Source: Pseudomonadales bacterium
Lineage (GTDB): Bacteria > Pseudomonadota > Gammaproteobacteria > Pseudomonadales > Halieaceae
DNA length: 64,000 nucleotides
Reading direction: 5' to 3'
Assembly (NCBI GenBank): GCA_024234855.1
Contig: JACKNN010000001.1
Location: 124,001 to 188,000 of the forward strand
Of the stretch, positions 24,945 through 33,996 are shown one piece after another. The translations under genes and the position numbers were made by a program. How positions within the stretch are numbered: the stretch's first letter is position 1; every line of letters starts with the position of its first letter. A model generated the notes under the pieces. It made no database searches, was not told the DNA's origin, and was given only the letters and a program-made list of their open reading frames with translations.

Positions 24945-25994
24945 ATGCGAAGCCCACGAGATTTCTTCAAGCCACTGGCGCTGGGAGCGCCCGCACCGCT
25001 GCGCGATATCCCGGTGCGCCCGTCCCGCATGATTCACTTCTTCGACCCCAGCAACCCTAAAATGGCGGAAAAGGTGCCGGCTATCGCCGCCCGGGTGGAC
25101 ATCATCCTGGGTAACCTCGAAGACGCCATTGCCATCGACAACAAGGTGGCGGCACGCGAGGGCCTGATCAACATCGCCCGCGCCAACGACTTTGGCGATA
25201 CCCAGTTGTGGACCCGGGTGAACAGCCTGGACAGCCCCTGGTTCCTGGAGGACGTCACCCGCATCGTGCTTGAAGCCGGCGACAAGATAGACGTCATCAT
25301 GCTGCCCAAGGTACAGGGTCCCTGGGACATCCACTACGCCGACCAACTGATCGCCCAACTGGAAGCAAAAGCCGGCCTGAAACGACCCATCCTGCTGCAC
25401 TGCCTGCTGGAAACCGCCCTGGGGGTCGCCAATGTCGAGGAGATCGCCAATGCCAGTCCCCGCATCCAGGGTATGAGCCTGGGCCCGGCGGACCTCGCCG
25501 CCTCCCGGCGCATGAAGACCACACGCATCGGCGGCGGCCACCCGGGCTACCTGGTGCGCAACGACCCCGACCCCGCCAACCCGGAGGCCACGCGCGGCAC
25601 CCACGCCCAGGACCTGTGGCACTACACCATCGGCCGCATGGTCGACGCCTGCGTCAGTGTCGGCGCGCTGCCTTTCTATGGGCCCTTCGGCGCTATCGAC
25701 GATCCGCTGGGCTGTGAGGACCAGTTCCGCAACGCCTTCCTGATGGGCTGCGTCGGGGCGTGGTCGCTACACCCCAGCCAGATCGAGATCGCCAAGAACG
25801 TGTTCAGCCCGCCCGCCGACGAGGTGAGCTGGGCGAAGCGGGTACTGGAAGCCCTGCCGGATGGCTCCGGCGCGGTGATGGTAGATGGCAAGATGCAGGA
25901 CGACGCGTCCTGGAAGCAGTGCAAGGTGATGGTCGACCTCGCTCGCCTGATCGCCGACAAGGATCCTGAGCGAAAAGCGCTGTACGGGTTTTGA
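24945..25994 (+). CDS. mcl: L-malyl-CoA/beta-methylmalyl-CoA lyase (Chloroflexus-like)
   Basis: 349 residues of the CitE superfamily. It cleaves beta-methylmalyl-CoA to glyoxylate and propionyl-CoA and interconverts malyl-CoA with acetyl-CoA and glyoxylate. The metal-binding Glu156 (LLETALG) and Asp183 (GPADLAA) are present. Start (FFKPLALGAPAPLRDIPVRP), middle and end (DGKMQDDASWKQCKVMVDLA) resemble the 348-residue Chloroflexus lyase as I recall it, rather than the shorter alphaproteobacterial Mcl1, which lacks this N-terminus. GGAGG lies six bases before the ATG. It is the last gene of the operon. Confidence 0.9.
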   Translation: MRSPRDFFKPLALGAPAPLRDIPVRPSRMIHFFDPSNPKMAEKVPAIAARVDIILGNLEDAIAIDNKVAAREGLINIARANDFGDTQLWTRVNSLDSPWFLEDVTRIVLEAGDKIDVIMLPKVQGPWDIHYADQLIAQLEAKAGLKRPILLHCLLETALGVANVEEIANASPRIQGMSLGPADLAASRRMKTTRIGGGHPGYLVRNDPDPANPEATRGTHAQDLWHYTIGRMVDACVSVGALPFYGPFGAIDDPLGCEDQFRNAFLMGCVGAWSLHPSQIEIAKNVFSPPADEVSWAKRVLEALPDGSGAVMVDGKMQDDASWKQCKVMVDLARLIADKDPERKALYGF

Positions 25995-26051
25995 GGCTCG
26001 ACACCGCGCGGGTGGCCAGGGCTGCACACAGCCTGCGCACAATGGCTACCG

Positions 26052-26070
26052 CGCCGGGAAACACCCGGCG
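26052..26070. terminator. Hairpin between convergent mcl and von Willebrand A gene
   Basis: A perfect seven-base stem CGCCGGG/CCCGGCG with a five-base AAACA loop lies in the 86-base gap between two stop codons on opposite strands. It has no long T tract, so the terminator call is moderate. Confidence 0.4.
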
Positions 26071-26080
26071 TTACCCGGTG

Positions 26081-28234
26081 TTACGGCTGGATCACCATGG
26101 CGTCCCGCGCCAGCACCAGGTGCTGCAGCCCGGTGACATAGCGCACTTCATACCTGCCCGGCACCTTGACCGCTGCGCCCCGCAGCGTGCCCGAGGTTTC
26201 ACCCGCGGTGGCGATGAAGCCGTAATTCACACCCACGCCCCACATTTTTGAGTCGGGTGTATCGGCGGGAACAATGACCACACGGTCGCCGGCAAAACCG
26301 TCCCCACTGTAGACCACTGGTATATCCTCACCCAGCTTCGCGCTCGCCGGGGCATCCAGGCTCGCCTGCGCCCGTGTTACCTCGATGGGCTGGCGCGCGA
26401 TAATCCGCCCGCCCGGTTCTATGCCGTACACGATTTCGTACTGCCCCTCGATAGCGGGGACGCGGATCGGCGCCGGGTTAAGCGCCGCGCCGGCCCGCGA
26501 CACCAGTTGGGCACGACTGTCGCGATTAAATTTTTCGGCGCCGGGCTCAACGACGGAAATCACATCGTCCTGCCAGTCGTCGGCGGGGCCCTGCCAGGTG
26601 ACTTCGATAGTCGAGCCGCCCACGGCTGAAGCAGGACCCGCGACGCTGGCCGACACGTCGGCAACCGTAATTGGCAGCACGGCCTGCACCGAACGCTCCA
26701 TGCCCGGATAGGTGGTGTAGCCGCCCGCCATGACATAGCGTATTTCGTAGTCCCCGGGCTCCGCCGGTGCCGTCAGCCTGGCAGGCATCCCCGCCGCAGC
26801 GCGGACATAGTTCCTATTATTGACGGCCGCCGCGGCATCCCTGTCGGTAAGGGTGATGACCCCTCCCGGTTCGGCCGGCCCGGTCCATGCCACCTCCAGT
26901 GCAGCCGAGGCCGACACCCTCGTCGGCGCAACCAATTCGTACCGGCTGTCAGTCACGGTCAGCGGTTTCCGGGCAAGGATGACGACAGGATCATTCAACA
27001 CATAGCGGATTTCATAGTCGCCGGGAATGGTCGGCGCGCCCAGCAGGGCGGTGGCCTTGTCGTCCGCGTCGATGTCGCCGTCGCCATCGGTATCGGCGGC
27101 GGTGTCGTCATTGTCGCGGGCGCGCTGCGCCGGGAAAAAGTAGATTTTGCGCAGCGGGTCATCATCCGGCCTATTGACACTGATGGTGGTATTGAGGGCG
27201 TCCGGGCCGGTCCAGGTCACCGGTATGGCGATACCCTCGGCTGTCTGCGCCGGCGCCTCCAGTCTCACCGGCAGTTCGAGATCGATGGGAACGGTGATCA
27301 CCCGGGGTTGCTGTGGCCTGACGGTGAACTCCACGCGCCCTTTCTTCGGGGCGCCGTCGCGCCAACCCGACCACACTGCTTCTGCCACGTAGTCACCGGG
27401 CAGTATTTCGGTTTCGACGGCGCCGGTATTTTCCTTGCTGAACACCACATCGCCGCCGGTCTGCGGGCTTACCGTCCAGGACAGCTGCGACAGGATCTGT
27501 GGGCCGCTGCCCAGTACAGTCGCCTTCAGGGCGAGGGACGAGGGCACTGCCTGTGCGTCGACGGGTGGTGCCGGAACACTCGCCGCCAGCGCGACCTGCG
27601 ACAGCGCCGCGGTCAGTTCGGCGGCGTTGTCGGCGGCGAGAAACTCACCACCGGTTTCACCGGCAATACACTGTAAGCCCTTGCGTTCCTCGACCGTGAC
27701 GTCGAAGCCGATCACGTGCACGGTAAAATCCAGCCCGTTTTGCTCCAGCGTCCTTGCCAGTGCGCACGGGTCCGCGTCACAGTTTTCAAGTCCGTCCGAC
27801 ACCAGGATTACCGTGGCGGCATGGCGTTTGTAATCGAGGGTTTCGGCGGCGTGTTCCACCGATTGGGTCAGCGGCGTTTTGCCTTTGGGCGAGACACCGC
27901 GAATCGCGGCAATGACATCGGCGCGGGCAGCGCCCACGTCCGCCAGGGTCTGGATATCCGTGCAATCGCCCTCGGTGCGATGGCCGTAGGCCACCAGGCC
28001 CAGGCGCTGTGCCGCGGGCAGGCTGCGCACCAGTTCCTCCAGCACGTCACGGGCAATGACAATCTTGTTGACGCCATCGATCTGTCCCCACATGGAACCC
28101 GAGGCGTCGAGGATAAGAATTGCGTCCGCAGGCGGCGGCGCGGCCGCCGGCAGGGACTTCTCCTGTGCAACAGCGACGAGCAACCAGGGCGCTGTAAGCA
28201 ACACGCCCAGGCACCTGGTGATGGCGGTTCGCAT
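26081..28234 (-). CDS. Secreted von Willebrand A protein with four Ig-like repeats
   Basis: 717 residues. A signal peptide (to about residue 24) is followed by a VWA domain (about 35-215) with an intact metal-site motif DASGSMW and a later DGLENCD segment; this group often carries the loose label Ca-activated chloride channel-like. From about residue 310 to the end there are four tandem repeats of about 100 residues. Each opens with an AP..A..G..I.V.W.GP pattern and closes with PGDYEIRYV....LAR.P..VT. The first contains a DTDGDGDIDADD loop like an EF-hand or thrombospondin type-3 calcium site. Probably periplasmic or surface-located; function unknown. Confidence 0.8.
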   Translation of the reverse strand: MRTAITRCLGVLLTAPWLLVAVAQEKSLPAAAPPPADAILILDASGSMWGQIDGVNKIVIARDVLEELVRSLPAAQRLGLVAYGHRTEGDCTDIQTLADVGAARADVIAAIRGVSPKGKTPLTQSVEHAAETLDYKRHAATVILVSDGLENCDADPCALARTLEQNGLDFTVHVIGFDVTVEERKGLQCIAGETGGEFLAADNAAELTAALSQVALAASVPAPPVDAQAVPSSLALKATVLGSGPQILSQLSWTVSPQTGGDVVFSKENTGAVETEILPGDYVAEAVWSGWRDGAPKKGRVEFTVRPQQPRVITVPIDLELPVRLEAPAQTAEGIAIPVTWTGPDALNTTISVNRPDDDPLRKIYFFPAQRARDNDDTAADTDGDGDIDADDKATALLGAPTIPGDYEIRYVLNDPVVILARKPLTVTDSRYELVAPTRVSASAALEVAWTGPAEPGGVITLTDRDAAAAVNNRNYVRAAAGMPARLTAPAEPGDYEIRYVMAGGYTTYPGMERSVQAVLPITVADVSASVAGPASAVGGSTIEVTWQGPADDWQDDVISVVEPGAEKFNRDSRAQLVSRAGAALNPAPIRVPAIEGQYEIVYGIEPGGRIIARQPIEVTRAQASLDAPASAKLGEDIPVVYSGDGFAGDRVVIVPADTPDSKMWGVGVNYGFIATAGETSGTLRGAAVKVPGRYEVRYVTGLQHLVLARDAMVIQP

Positions 28235-28477
28235 TGGATAACTCCCTCCGTTTCACCGTTCTGCGGGTTCCGAGCCCCAGTGCTCCTGCTCCTGTTGACG
28301 GGCATTGCCATTGGAGTGGGTACCCCCTAGGTTAGTCGGCTGACTCCGGAACAGCAAACGCTCAAACCGGAGCAACAGGCGGTTAGGGCTCACCGTGCCC
28401 GGCCGGGGCAGGCTTAGCGCCGCCCGGGTGCCCCGTGTATCATTGGCCGACATCCGGCCAGCAGTGCAGACCCACCA

Positions 28478-31400
28478 TTGAGCCAAAGCCAGTACCAGCG
28501 CAAACGCCTCCGGCCTGCTCCCGGCAACCGCCCCCCGGTCGCGGCGCGGCGCAAGCGCGCCGGCCTGTGGCAAAAGGTGTTTGCGCCACTGCTGCGGGTG
28601 ACGCTGGGGGTGATTGTGCTGGGCGGCGCGCTGGCGCTGGGTTACCTCGCATGGGATGAAATGCGCAACGCCACCTTCCAGTCCCGCGTGCTGGCAGATT
28701 TTGCCGCGACCATCGGCTATCACGTCGAGCGGGGGCCGGCGCGCGCGCCGCTTGCTCCTGATCGCGGTCCCTGGGATGTGCGGCTCGGTTACGCGGAGCT
28801 GCCGGGTTTCACACAGCGCCTGCTGCAGAAGGGTTACGGTATCGCCCGTCAGGCTGTGCCCTCGCGCCGGCTGAGCGAACTCGCCGCTCGCGGTGTGTTC
28901 AATGTGTACCCTGAGAAAACCCAGGCCGGGCTGGAATTGCTCGATATGAACGGGCAGGTGATACAAAAAGCGCGCTACCCGCGCAAGGTCTACCCGGACT
29001 TCGCAGCGATACCCGCGCCGGTAGTCCAGGCACTGCTGTACGTCGAGGACCGGGAACTGCTCGATAATACGCGCCCCACCATGAACCCGGTGGTCGACTG
29101 GGAGCGCCTGGCAATGGCTGTGGCGCAACAGGGGCTGAAAAGCCTGGGACGCGAGCACAAGGTGATCGGCGCCAGCACCCTCGCCACTCAACTCGAAAAG
29201 TTCCGCCATGCGCCCGACGGTATCACCCGGGATGCCCGCGATAAGCTCTTCCAGATGGCGGCGGCAAGTTTGCGCGTCTACCGCGGAGGCCCTTACACAC
29301 TGCAGGCGCGGCGCGATTTGGTACTGGACTACCTCAATTCACTGCCGCTGGCGGCGCAGCCGGGGTACGGTGAAATCAGCAGCCTCGGGGATGGGCTACA
29401 GGCCTGGTACGGCAGCGACTTCGAGGCGGTCAATCGCGCGCTGTCCTCACCCTCGACACCGCTGGCCGAGCGCGCGCTCTATTATAAACAGGCACTCAGC
29501 CTGATCCTGTCAGTGCGCCGGCCAAGTTATTACCTGCGGCGCGACACCTCCGCGCTGGCGCGACTTTGCGACAGCTACCTGCGTCGCATGGCGAGCGAGG
29601 GGGTTATCGCGCAGAGCCTTGCGGACGCCGCGTTGGCGGTGCCCCTCACGCTGCGCGAGCGGGCCGACGCCTCGCCGGTGATCGATTTTACCAGCCAGAA
29701 GGGCGTCAATCTCGCGCGCACCGGTCTGCTCTGGCTACTGGGTGTGCGCAGCCTGTACGAACTCGACCGGCTCGATCTCACGGCGGCCACCACGCTCGAT
29801 GCCCGGGTACAGTCAGGCGTCACCGAGTTCCTGCGCTCCCTGGCCAAACGCGAGCGCATCGAGGAACTCGGCCTGACCGGCGCGCGCCTGCTGCGCGCCA
29901 GTGATCCGGCCAAGGTGATCTACAGCCTGACGCTGTATGAGCGCGGCTCCGGCTACAACCGGCTGCGTATCAATGCCGACAACCTCGACCAGCCGCTCGA
30001 TATCAACACCGGCGCGAAGCTGGACCTCGGCTCCACCGCGAAACTGCGCACCCTCATCAGCTGGCTGGAGTTGACAGCCCAGGCCCATACGCAATACAGC
30101 GCCCTGGCGCCCGCCGAACTGGCCAGGGTGGCGCCGCACCCGCGCGACCGCCTCAGCATCTGGGTGGCTGGATACCTGCGCACCAATCCGCACGCGGACC
30201 TGCCCTCGACCCTGGCGGCGGCGATGCAGCGCCGCTACTCGGCGGACAACACCCAAACGTTCTACACCGGCGGCGGCGCCCACCACTTCGACAATTTTGA
30301 GGCAAAGGATAACCATAGCGTGTTGACCGTGGCGGAGGCCCTGCGGCGCTCGGTTAACCTCGTCTTCATCCGCATTATGCGAGAGGTCGCCGATCACTAT
30401 ATGTACCGCGCTCCCTCGTCCACCGCGCGCATGCTGGAAAACAAGGCCGATCCCGAGCGCAGCGAATACCTGCGCCGCTTCGCCGACCGGGAGGGCAGTA
30501 TTTTCCTGCGCCGCTTCTACCAGAAGTACCGCGGCAAAAGCCGGGATGAATCACTCGCCGCACTGCTCGACGGGGTACGCGTCTCACCGCGGGCGGTAGT
30601 GGTCGCACTGCGCTCGGTATGGCCCCAGATGCAGGCTGCTGACCTCGGCCCGTGGATGGCGCGCTACGTACCCGATGAGACCTACACGGCGACCGCGCTG
30701 GAGCAGTTGTTCAACCGCTACCCGCCGGAAAAATTCAACCTCAATGATCGCGGTTACCTGGCCCGCGTACACCCGCTCGAACTGTGGCTGATCGACTACC
30801 TGCTGCAGCACCCCGGGGCACCGATCGATGAGGTGCTCGCCGCCTCGGCCGAGGCGCGGCAGGAGGTGTATCGCTGGCTGATGAAGACCGGCCGCAGGCA
30901 CGCCCAGGACCGGCGCATTCTCGACCTGCTGGAAATCGAGGCGTTCCAGCAACTGCACCAGCAGTGGCAGCGCCTGGGCTATCCGTTCGCATCGCTGACG
31001 CCCTCCCTGGCGACCGCTATCGGCAGCTCGGGCGACCGTCCCGCCGCCCTCGCCGAGCTGATGGGCATCATCGTCAACGGCGGCATAAGGTATCCCGCAC
31101 GCCTGGTGGAGAACCTGCACTTCGCCAGCCAGACACCCTATGAAACCCTGTTTATCGCCCTGCCGACTGCCGGCCGAAGGGTGATGGATCCGGCGATCGC
31201 GGCGGTGGTGCGCACGGCGCTGATCGACGTGACCCTGAACGGCACGGCCCGCGCGCTGCAGGGTTTTGTGCAGCGCGCCGACGGTTCGCGCCACCTGGTG
31301 GGTGGCAAAACCGGCACCGGCGATCACCGCTTCGAGGTATACGCCTCGCCGGGTCGGTTGATTTCCTCCCGCGTGGTCAATCGGGTCGCCACCTTCGTCT

Positions 31401-31582
31401 TTATGATTGACGACCGTTTCTACGGCACGATTACAGCTTACGTGCCGGGTGCCCAGGCCGCGCAGTACGAGTTCACCAGTGGTCTGCCAGTACGGCTCCT
31501 GGGGGCACTGATGCCCACCCTGGCGCCGCTGCTGGATCGCGTGCCCCAGGACACGACGGCCGGTGCGGTCGGAGCGCGCTGA
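28478..31582 (+). CDS. Class A PBP-like transglycosylase/transpeptidase
   Basis: 1034 residues. A cytoplasmic basic tail (1-33) and one membrane segment (about 34-60) are followed by a GT51 glycosyltransferase domain (about 165-340; EDRELLDN holds the catalytic Glu, then GASTLATQLEK). The penicillin-binding domain has Ser519 in GSTAK, an SVN motif near 624 and KTGTG near 942. The SVN to KTG interval of about 318 residues is much longer than in PBP1a/1b and includes an extra helical insert. It builds and crosslinks peptidoglycan in the periplasm. The start is a TTG at 28478 with no ribosome site and remains doubtful. Confidence 0.85.
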   Translation: MSQSQYQRKRLRPAPGNRPPVAARRKRAGLWQKVFAPLLRVTLGVIVLGGALALGYLAWDEMRNATFQSRVLADFAATIGYHVERGPARAPLAPDRGPWDVRLGYAELPGFTQRLLQKGYGIARQAVPSRRLSELAARGVFNVYPEKTQAGLELLDMNGQVIQKARYPRKVYPDFAAIPAPVVQALLYVEDRELLDNTRPTMNPVVDWERLAMAVAQQGLKSLGREHKVIGASTLATQLEKFRHAPDGITRDARDKLFQMAAASLRVYRGGPYTLQARRDLVLDYLNSLPLAAQPGYGEISSLGDGLQAWYGSDFEAVNRALSSPSTPLAERALYYKQALSLILSVRRPSYYLRRDTSALARLCDSYLRRMASEGVIAQSLADAALAVPLTLRERADASPVIDFTSQKGVNLARTGLLWLLGVRSLYELDRLDLTAATTLDARVQSGVTEFLRSLAKRERIEELGLTGARLLRASDPAKVIYSLTLYERGSGYNRLRINADNLDQPLDINTGAKLDLGSTAKLRTLISWLELTAQAHTQYSALAPAELARVAPHPRDRLSIWVAGYLRTNPHADLPSTLAAAMQRRYSADNTQTFYTGGGAHHFDNFEAKDNHSVLTVAEALRRSVNLVFIRIMREVADHYMYRAPSSTARMLENKADPERSEYLRRFADREGSIFLRRFYQKYRGKSRDESLAALLDGVRVSPRAVVVALRSVWPQMQAADLGPWMARYVPDETYTATALEQLFNRYPPEKFNLNDRGYLARVHPLELWLIDYLLQHPGAPIDEVLAASAEARQEVYRWLMKTGRRHAQDRRILDLLEIEAFQQLHQQWQRLGYPFASLTPSLATAIGSSGDRPAALAELMGIIVNGGIRYPARLVENLHFASQTPYETLFIALPTAGRRVMDPAIAAVVRTALIDVTLNGTARALQGFVQRADGSRHLVGGKTGTGDHRFEVYASPGRLISSRVVNRVATFVFMIDDRFYGTITAYVPGAQAAQYEFTSGLPVRLLGALMPTLAPLLDRVPQDTTAGAVGAR

Positions 31583-31673
31583 TTCAGGGTCGGCCGTGGC
31601 GAGGCTGTGCCGCTTTTCGCTTCCGGCTGAACTATACTGACACTCCCCCGGACGGAGAGTGCTACACCCTGTC

Positions 31674-32768
31674 ATGAGTCCCGACCTCGCCCGCTACCAC
31701 CGCCAGATGTTGCTACCCGGTTTTGGCGAAGCCGGACAGCGGAGATTGCTCGGCTCCACTGCCCTGCTGCTGGGCTGCGGAGCACTGGGCAGTGTCAGCG
31801 CGGACCTGCTCGCCCGGGCAGGGGTTGGACACCTGGTGATCATCGACCGCGATATTGTCGAGCTGAGCAACCTGCAGCGCCAGGTATTGTTCGATGAAAA
31901 CGACGCGGCCCAATCCCTGCCCAAGGCAGTGGCTGCGCAGCGCAGGCTGGGGAGCGTCAATGCCGGGGTGCGGGTAAGCGCCATCGTCGATGATATCAAC
32001 CACACCAATATCGAGCGTTATGCCACCGGCGTCGACATCCTGGTGGACGGACTGGACAACCTGGAGACGCGCTACCTCGCAAACGACCTCGCGGTGCAGA
32101 ACGGCCTTCCCTACATCTATGGCGCTGCGGTAGGCTCCACCGGCATGGCGTTCTCCATCCTGCCACACAGTGGCCTCGATACTCCCTGGGAACAAGACGG
32201 GAAGATCGAACTGGCCACGCCGTGCCTGCGCTGCCTGTTTGCGGAGGTGCCGCCCGCGGGTACCAGCCCGACCTGCGATACCGTCGGCGTGCTCAGCCCC
32301 GCGGTGGGCATCGTCGCCAACTTCCAGGCGGCGGAAACGCTCAAGATACTCACCGGCAATTACGCCCGGGTAAGCAGAACTCTGCTGAACCTGGATCTGT
32401 GGGCGAACGAGATCCTGCAGCTTGAGGTGAGCAACGCCTGCGAGAGCGGCGACTGCCCCTGTTGCAAACGGCGGAGCTTCGATTACCTGGACGGCGGGGC
32501 CGGCTCCAGCACCACCGCCCTGTGCGGCCGGGACGCGGTGCAGCTGCGCCAGCGCCGTGAGGCGGAGCACGTCGACCTGGAGGCAATCGCCAGACGCCTG
32601 CGCCAGCACGGGACGGTCGAATGCAACGAATTCATACTGCGGACGCAGATCAACGACGGCAACCGGCGCTACGAAATCACCCTGTTTCCGAACGGACGCG
32701 CAATCATCAGGGGAACCAGCGAGCCCGGCGTGGCTCGCAGTATTTACGCCCGCTACGTGGGAAGCTAG
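31674..32768 (+). CDS. E1-like ThiF/MoeB adenylyltransferase with C-terminal extension
   Basis: 364 residues. Residues 1-265 are the E1/ThiF fold: RYHRQMLLPGFGEAGQRRL at the start, nucleotide loop GCGALGS near 37, and VDGLDNLETRYLAND near 122. Two CxxC pairs (PCLRC near 183, CPCC near 261) should bind zinc, and Cys201 in PTCDTVGVL stands where E1-like enzymes keep their catalytic cysteine. About 100 further residues end in YEITLFPNGRAIIRG..., not a rhodanese domain. The enzyme should adenylate the C-terminal Gly of a ubiquitin-like protein, and one is encoded two genes downstream. ATG 31674 was preferred to GTG 31659. Confidence 0.85.
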   Translation: MSPDLARYHRQMLLPGFGEAGQRRLLGSTALLLGCGALGSVSADLLARAGVGHLVIIDRDIVELSNLQRQVLFDENDAAQSLPKAVAAQRRLGSVNAGVRVSAIVDDINHTNIERYATGVDILVDGLDNLETRYLANDLAVQNGLPYIYGAAVGSTGMAFSILPHSGLDTPWEQDGKIELATPCLRCLFAEVPPAGTSPTCDTVGVLSPAVGIVANFQAAETLKILTGNYARVSRTLLNLDLWANEILQLEVSNACESGDCPCCKRRSFDYLDGGAGSSTTALCGRDAVQLRQRREAEHVDLEAIARRLRQHGTVECNEFILRTQINDGNRRYEITLFPNGRAIIRGTSEPGVARSIYARYVGS

Positions 32769-32811
32769 GGGCCGATGTACGATACAGACTGACAGTATAA
32801 GGAGACCCTTT

Positions 32812-33996
32812 ATGACAGCCATCCGTGTTCTGGTCGGCACCCGCAAGGGCGCTTTTATCCTGACATCTGACGCCGGGCGCAAAAAGTGGGCGGTGGATGG
32901 GCCCCATTTCGCCGGCTGGGAAATCTATCATGTAAAAGGATCACCGGTGAACCCCGACCGCATCTTCGCCTCCCAGACCTCCAGTTGGTTCGGCCAGGTC
33001 ATCCAGCGCTCGGACGACGGCGGCAGGACCTGGGCGCAACCGGCGCCGGGTGCAGCGGCGCCCGGTACTACCGGAGCGCCTTCCGGGGGTGACAGCAACC
33101 TGTTTGTTTTCGATACATCCGCGGCGACAGGCAAACCGCTGACCACCCACCAGTGGTACGACGGCACCCAACATCCCTGGGAGTTCGCCCGCGTCTGGCA
33201 TCTGGAGCCCTCGCTGGATGATGCCGACACCTGTTACGCGGGGGTCGAGGATGCCGCGCTGTTCAGAACCACCAACGGCGGTGCGAGCTGGCATGAACTC
33301 GCCGGCCTGCGCGGTCACGCTACCGGACCCGTCTGGGCACCCGGTGCCGGCGGCATGTGCCTGCACACCATTTTGCTCGACCCGACCAACCCCAGGCGTC
33401 TTTTCTGCGCGATCTCCTCGGCGGGCGCATTCCGCTCGGACGATGGCGGCCAGCGCTGGAAGCCCATCAACCGGGGCCTGCACTCGGAATACATCCCCGA
33501 CCCGACCGCCGAAGTCGGCCACTGCGTACATCGCATCGCGATTCACCCGACCAGACCCAACACCCTGTTCATGCAAAAACACTGGGATGTAATGCGCAGT
33601 GACGACGGCGGCGACTCCTGGCGCGAGATCAGTGGTAACCTGCCCAGTGACTTCGGGTTTCCCATCGCTGTCCACGCCCACGAACCGGAAACGATTTACG
33701 TCATACCGATACTGAGTGACTCGCTGCACTATCCGCCCGAAGGCAAGCTGCGCGTCTATCGCAGTCGGTCAGGCGGTGAGGATTGGGAAGCACTGACCAG
33801 CGGCCTGCCGCAGGAGCATTGTTACGTGAACGTGCTGCGGGATGCGATGGCGGTAGATACCCTCGATACCTGCGGCATCTATTTCGGCACCACCGGTGGC
33901 CAGGTATACGTTTCCAGCGACAGCGGTGACACCTGGGAGGCCATAGTACGCGACCTGCCCGCCGTGCTGTCGGTAGAAGTGCAAACCCTGCCATGA
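32812..33996 (+). CDS. BNR/Asp-box beta-propeller protein
   Basis: 394 residues with six Asp-box motifs (SDDGGRTW, TTNGGASW, SDDGGQRW, SDDGGDSW, SRSGGEDW, SSDSGDTW) spaced through the chain, as in VPS10, sialidase and photosystem II assembly propellers. There is no signal peptide, so it should be cytoplasmic, which is unusual for Asp-box proteins. It lacks the sialidase arginine triad as far as I can see, so glycosidase activity is not proposed. ATG 32812 has AAGGAG at seven bases. It follows the E1-like gene by 43 bases and its stop overlaps the ubiquitin-like gene (ATGA). Confidence 0.85.
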   Translation: MTAIRVLVGTRKGAFILTSDAGRKKWAVDGPHFAGWEIYHVKGSPVNPDRIFASQTSSWFGQVIQRSDDGGRTWAQPAPGAAAPGTTGAPSGGDSNLFVFDTSAATGKPLTTHQWYDGTQHPWEFARVWHLEPSLDDADTCYAGVEDAALFRTTNGGASWHELAGLRGHATGPVWAPGAGGMCLHTILLDPTNPRRLFCAISSAGAFRSDDGGQRWKPINRGLHSEYIPDPTAEVGHCVHRIAIHPTRPNTLFMQKHWDVMRSDDGGDSWREISGNLPSDFGFPIAVHAHEPETIYVIPILSDSLHYPPEGKLRVYRSRSGGEDWEALTSGLPQEHCYVNVLRDAMAVDTLDTCGIYFGTTGGQVYVSSDSGDTWEAIVRDLPAVLSVEVQTLP

